Position numbers and translations under genes: made by a program. The notes beneath the pieces were generated by a model. That model made no database searches, was not told the DNA's origin, and saw nothing but the letters and a program-made list of their open reading frames with translations. Positions 63,129 to 64,000 of a DNA stretch of 64,000 bases are shown piece after piece. The first letter of the stretch is position 1; each line of letters starts with the position of its first letter. The stretch is taken from positions 36,996,708 through 37,060,707 of the forward strand of contig CM068314.1 in assembly GCA_034766995.1 (NCBI GenBank), given 5' to 3'. The stretch is from Acanthacorydalis orientalis. Lineage: Eukaryota; Arthropoda; Insecta; Megaloptera; Corydalidae.

Positions 63129-64000
63129 CCTAGAAACACATGTGTGGAAAATACAAAAAATGAAATATATTCTTAAAGTACACTTACAATATTAAAAATA
63201 ATCATTTCCAGAAATATTTTTTTACTCTCTCGTAAACGATCTTTTTTAGTCAAATGTGTTCAATAATTGATTAAAATAGAAATTAAAAACATTTATATAA
63301 TAAATTAATATAAATCAGCATAAACAGTAATATGAAAAATAATAAAAAAGAAAAGAGTCAACTGTTGCAGATGTATTGCAGACAGATAATTAGACACCAA
63401 ATTAAGCACGTTCAATTTTCTTTTATTGATTTTTTTTTACTTCAGCATCCTGAATTCGATAAAATTCACATAACATAAAAGTAAAAATGATCAATAATAA
63501 ATTTAAAACTGATCCGAGTTTAGATTAATTGATAAGATTTTTTTTGATATACAATGTGGTAAAAGATCTGCGTGAAAATGAAGAACGTAATGCCTTAAAT
63601 TATACTGTGAAAATTAAATAATTTTTAACTGAAACTTATTTAAAATTCGAAACTAAATAGACTATAAACAGAATACTATGAATATCATAAAAAAATTTAT
63701 ACAGAATAGACTTCATAATTTTAACATTTGTATAAACAATCATAAAGCTTTATACATTCCTATAATATTACGATTGTTATTTTATATTTCCATAATATTA
63801 TTGTTTTATGATTATTACATATTTCTATATAACAAACGTAAAGCTAAAACAATATACTTTTCATTATATCAAAAAGTAACAATTTAATTATTTGGACAAG
63901 CATACAACTTGCTTATGAAAATAAATTGAAATTTAAAAATTTTTTTATGTTATGTATAAAATAAAAGTGTTTTAAATAAAAATACACTTGATATATATAT
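63127..64000. other. AT-rich non-coding stretch to window end
   Basis: One 69-codon open frame (63678-63887) with hydrophobic Ile/Tyr/Leu content expected by chance in AT-rich DNA. Nothing else seen. Confidence 0.55.

Noticed and set aside
1..64000. CRISPR arrays, operons, bacterial promoters and terminators
   Set aside because: No regularly spaced repeats with unique spacers and no prokaryotic gene organisation; the window is eukaryotic.

Overview
The window looks like animal nuclear DNA, most likely from an insect or another arthropod. By eye it is about three-quarters A+T. It lacks the dense collinear genes of a bacterium, has a clear spliced coding exon with canonical splice sites, and carries remnants of mariner, pogo and piggyBac DNA transposons. 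I cannot name the species. I see no RNA gene I trust, no CRISPR array, no operon and no virus.

Layout. One coding exon is convincing: 46646-47428 on the minus strand, 260 full codons. It has an acceptor at its upstream edge, a GTGAGT donor at its downstream edge, and phase-1 introns on both sides. Its product is Asn/Gln/Thr/Ser/Gly-rich with beta-prone hydrophobic strings, an acidic stretch and a SUMO-type MKTE motif. This resembles an activation or low-complexity region of a transcription regulator. The flanking 46.6 kb (downstream) and 16.6 kb (upstream) contain no other exon I can prove, so most of the window is probably long introns or intergenic DNA. About twenty islands of clearly higher GC (200-600 bp) stand in the AT-rich background and are the best candidates for regulatory modules, promoters or untranslated exons. 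Two have strong plus-strand donor sites (about 7931 and 38222). A further minus-strand exon candidate lies at 48476-48625.

Repeats. The dominant structure is (TA)n: by hand I count about 70 arrays of 10-70 bp, about 2.5 kb in total, many running into (TG)n or (GA)n. Three TA-targeting inverted-repeat elements sit directly between two (TA)n blocks: a 736-bp pogo/Tigger-like element (20215-20950), a 208-bp fold-back MITE (23261-23468) and a 1.2-kb mariner (61872-63075). The arrays therefore appear to act as landing pads for TA-specific transposases. Two more mariner fragments (5465-5705 minus, 39050-39430 plus) and a piggyBac C-terminal fragment (35620-35736 minus) complete the mobile fraction. 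All are decayed or internally deleted.

Working together: the window reads as the large, mostly non-coding interior of a developmental or regulatory type of gene on the minus strand, interrupted by old DNA transposons and TA microsatellites. That view of the locus is an inference from one exon and the island pattern.
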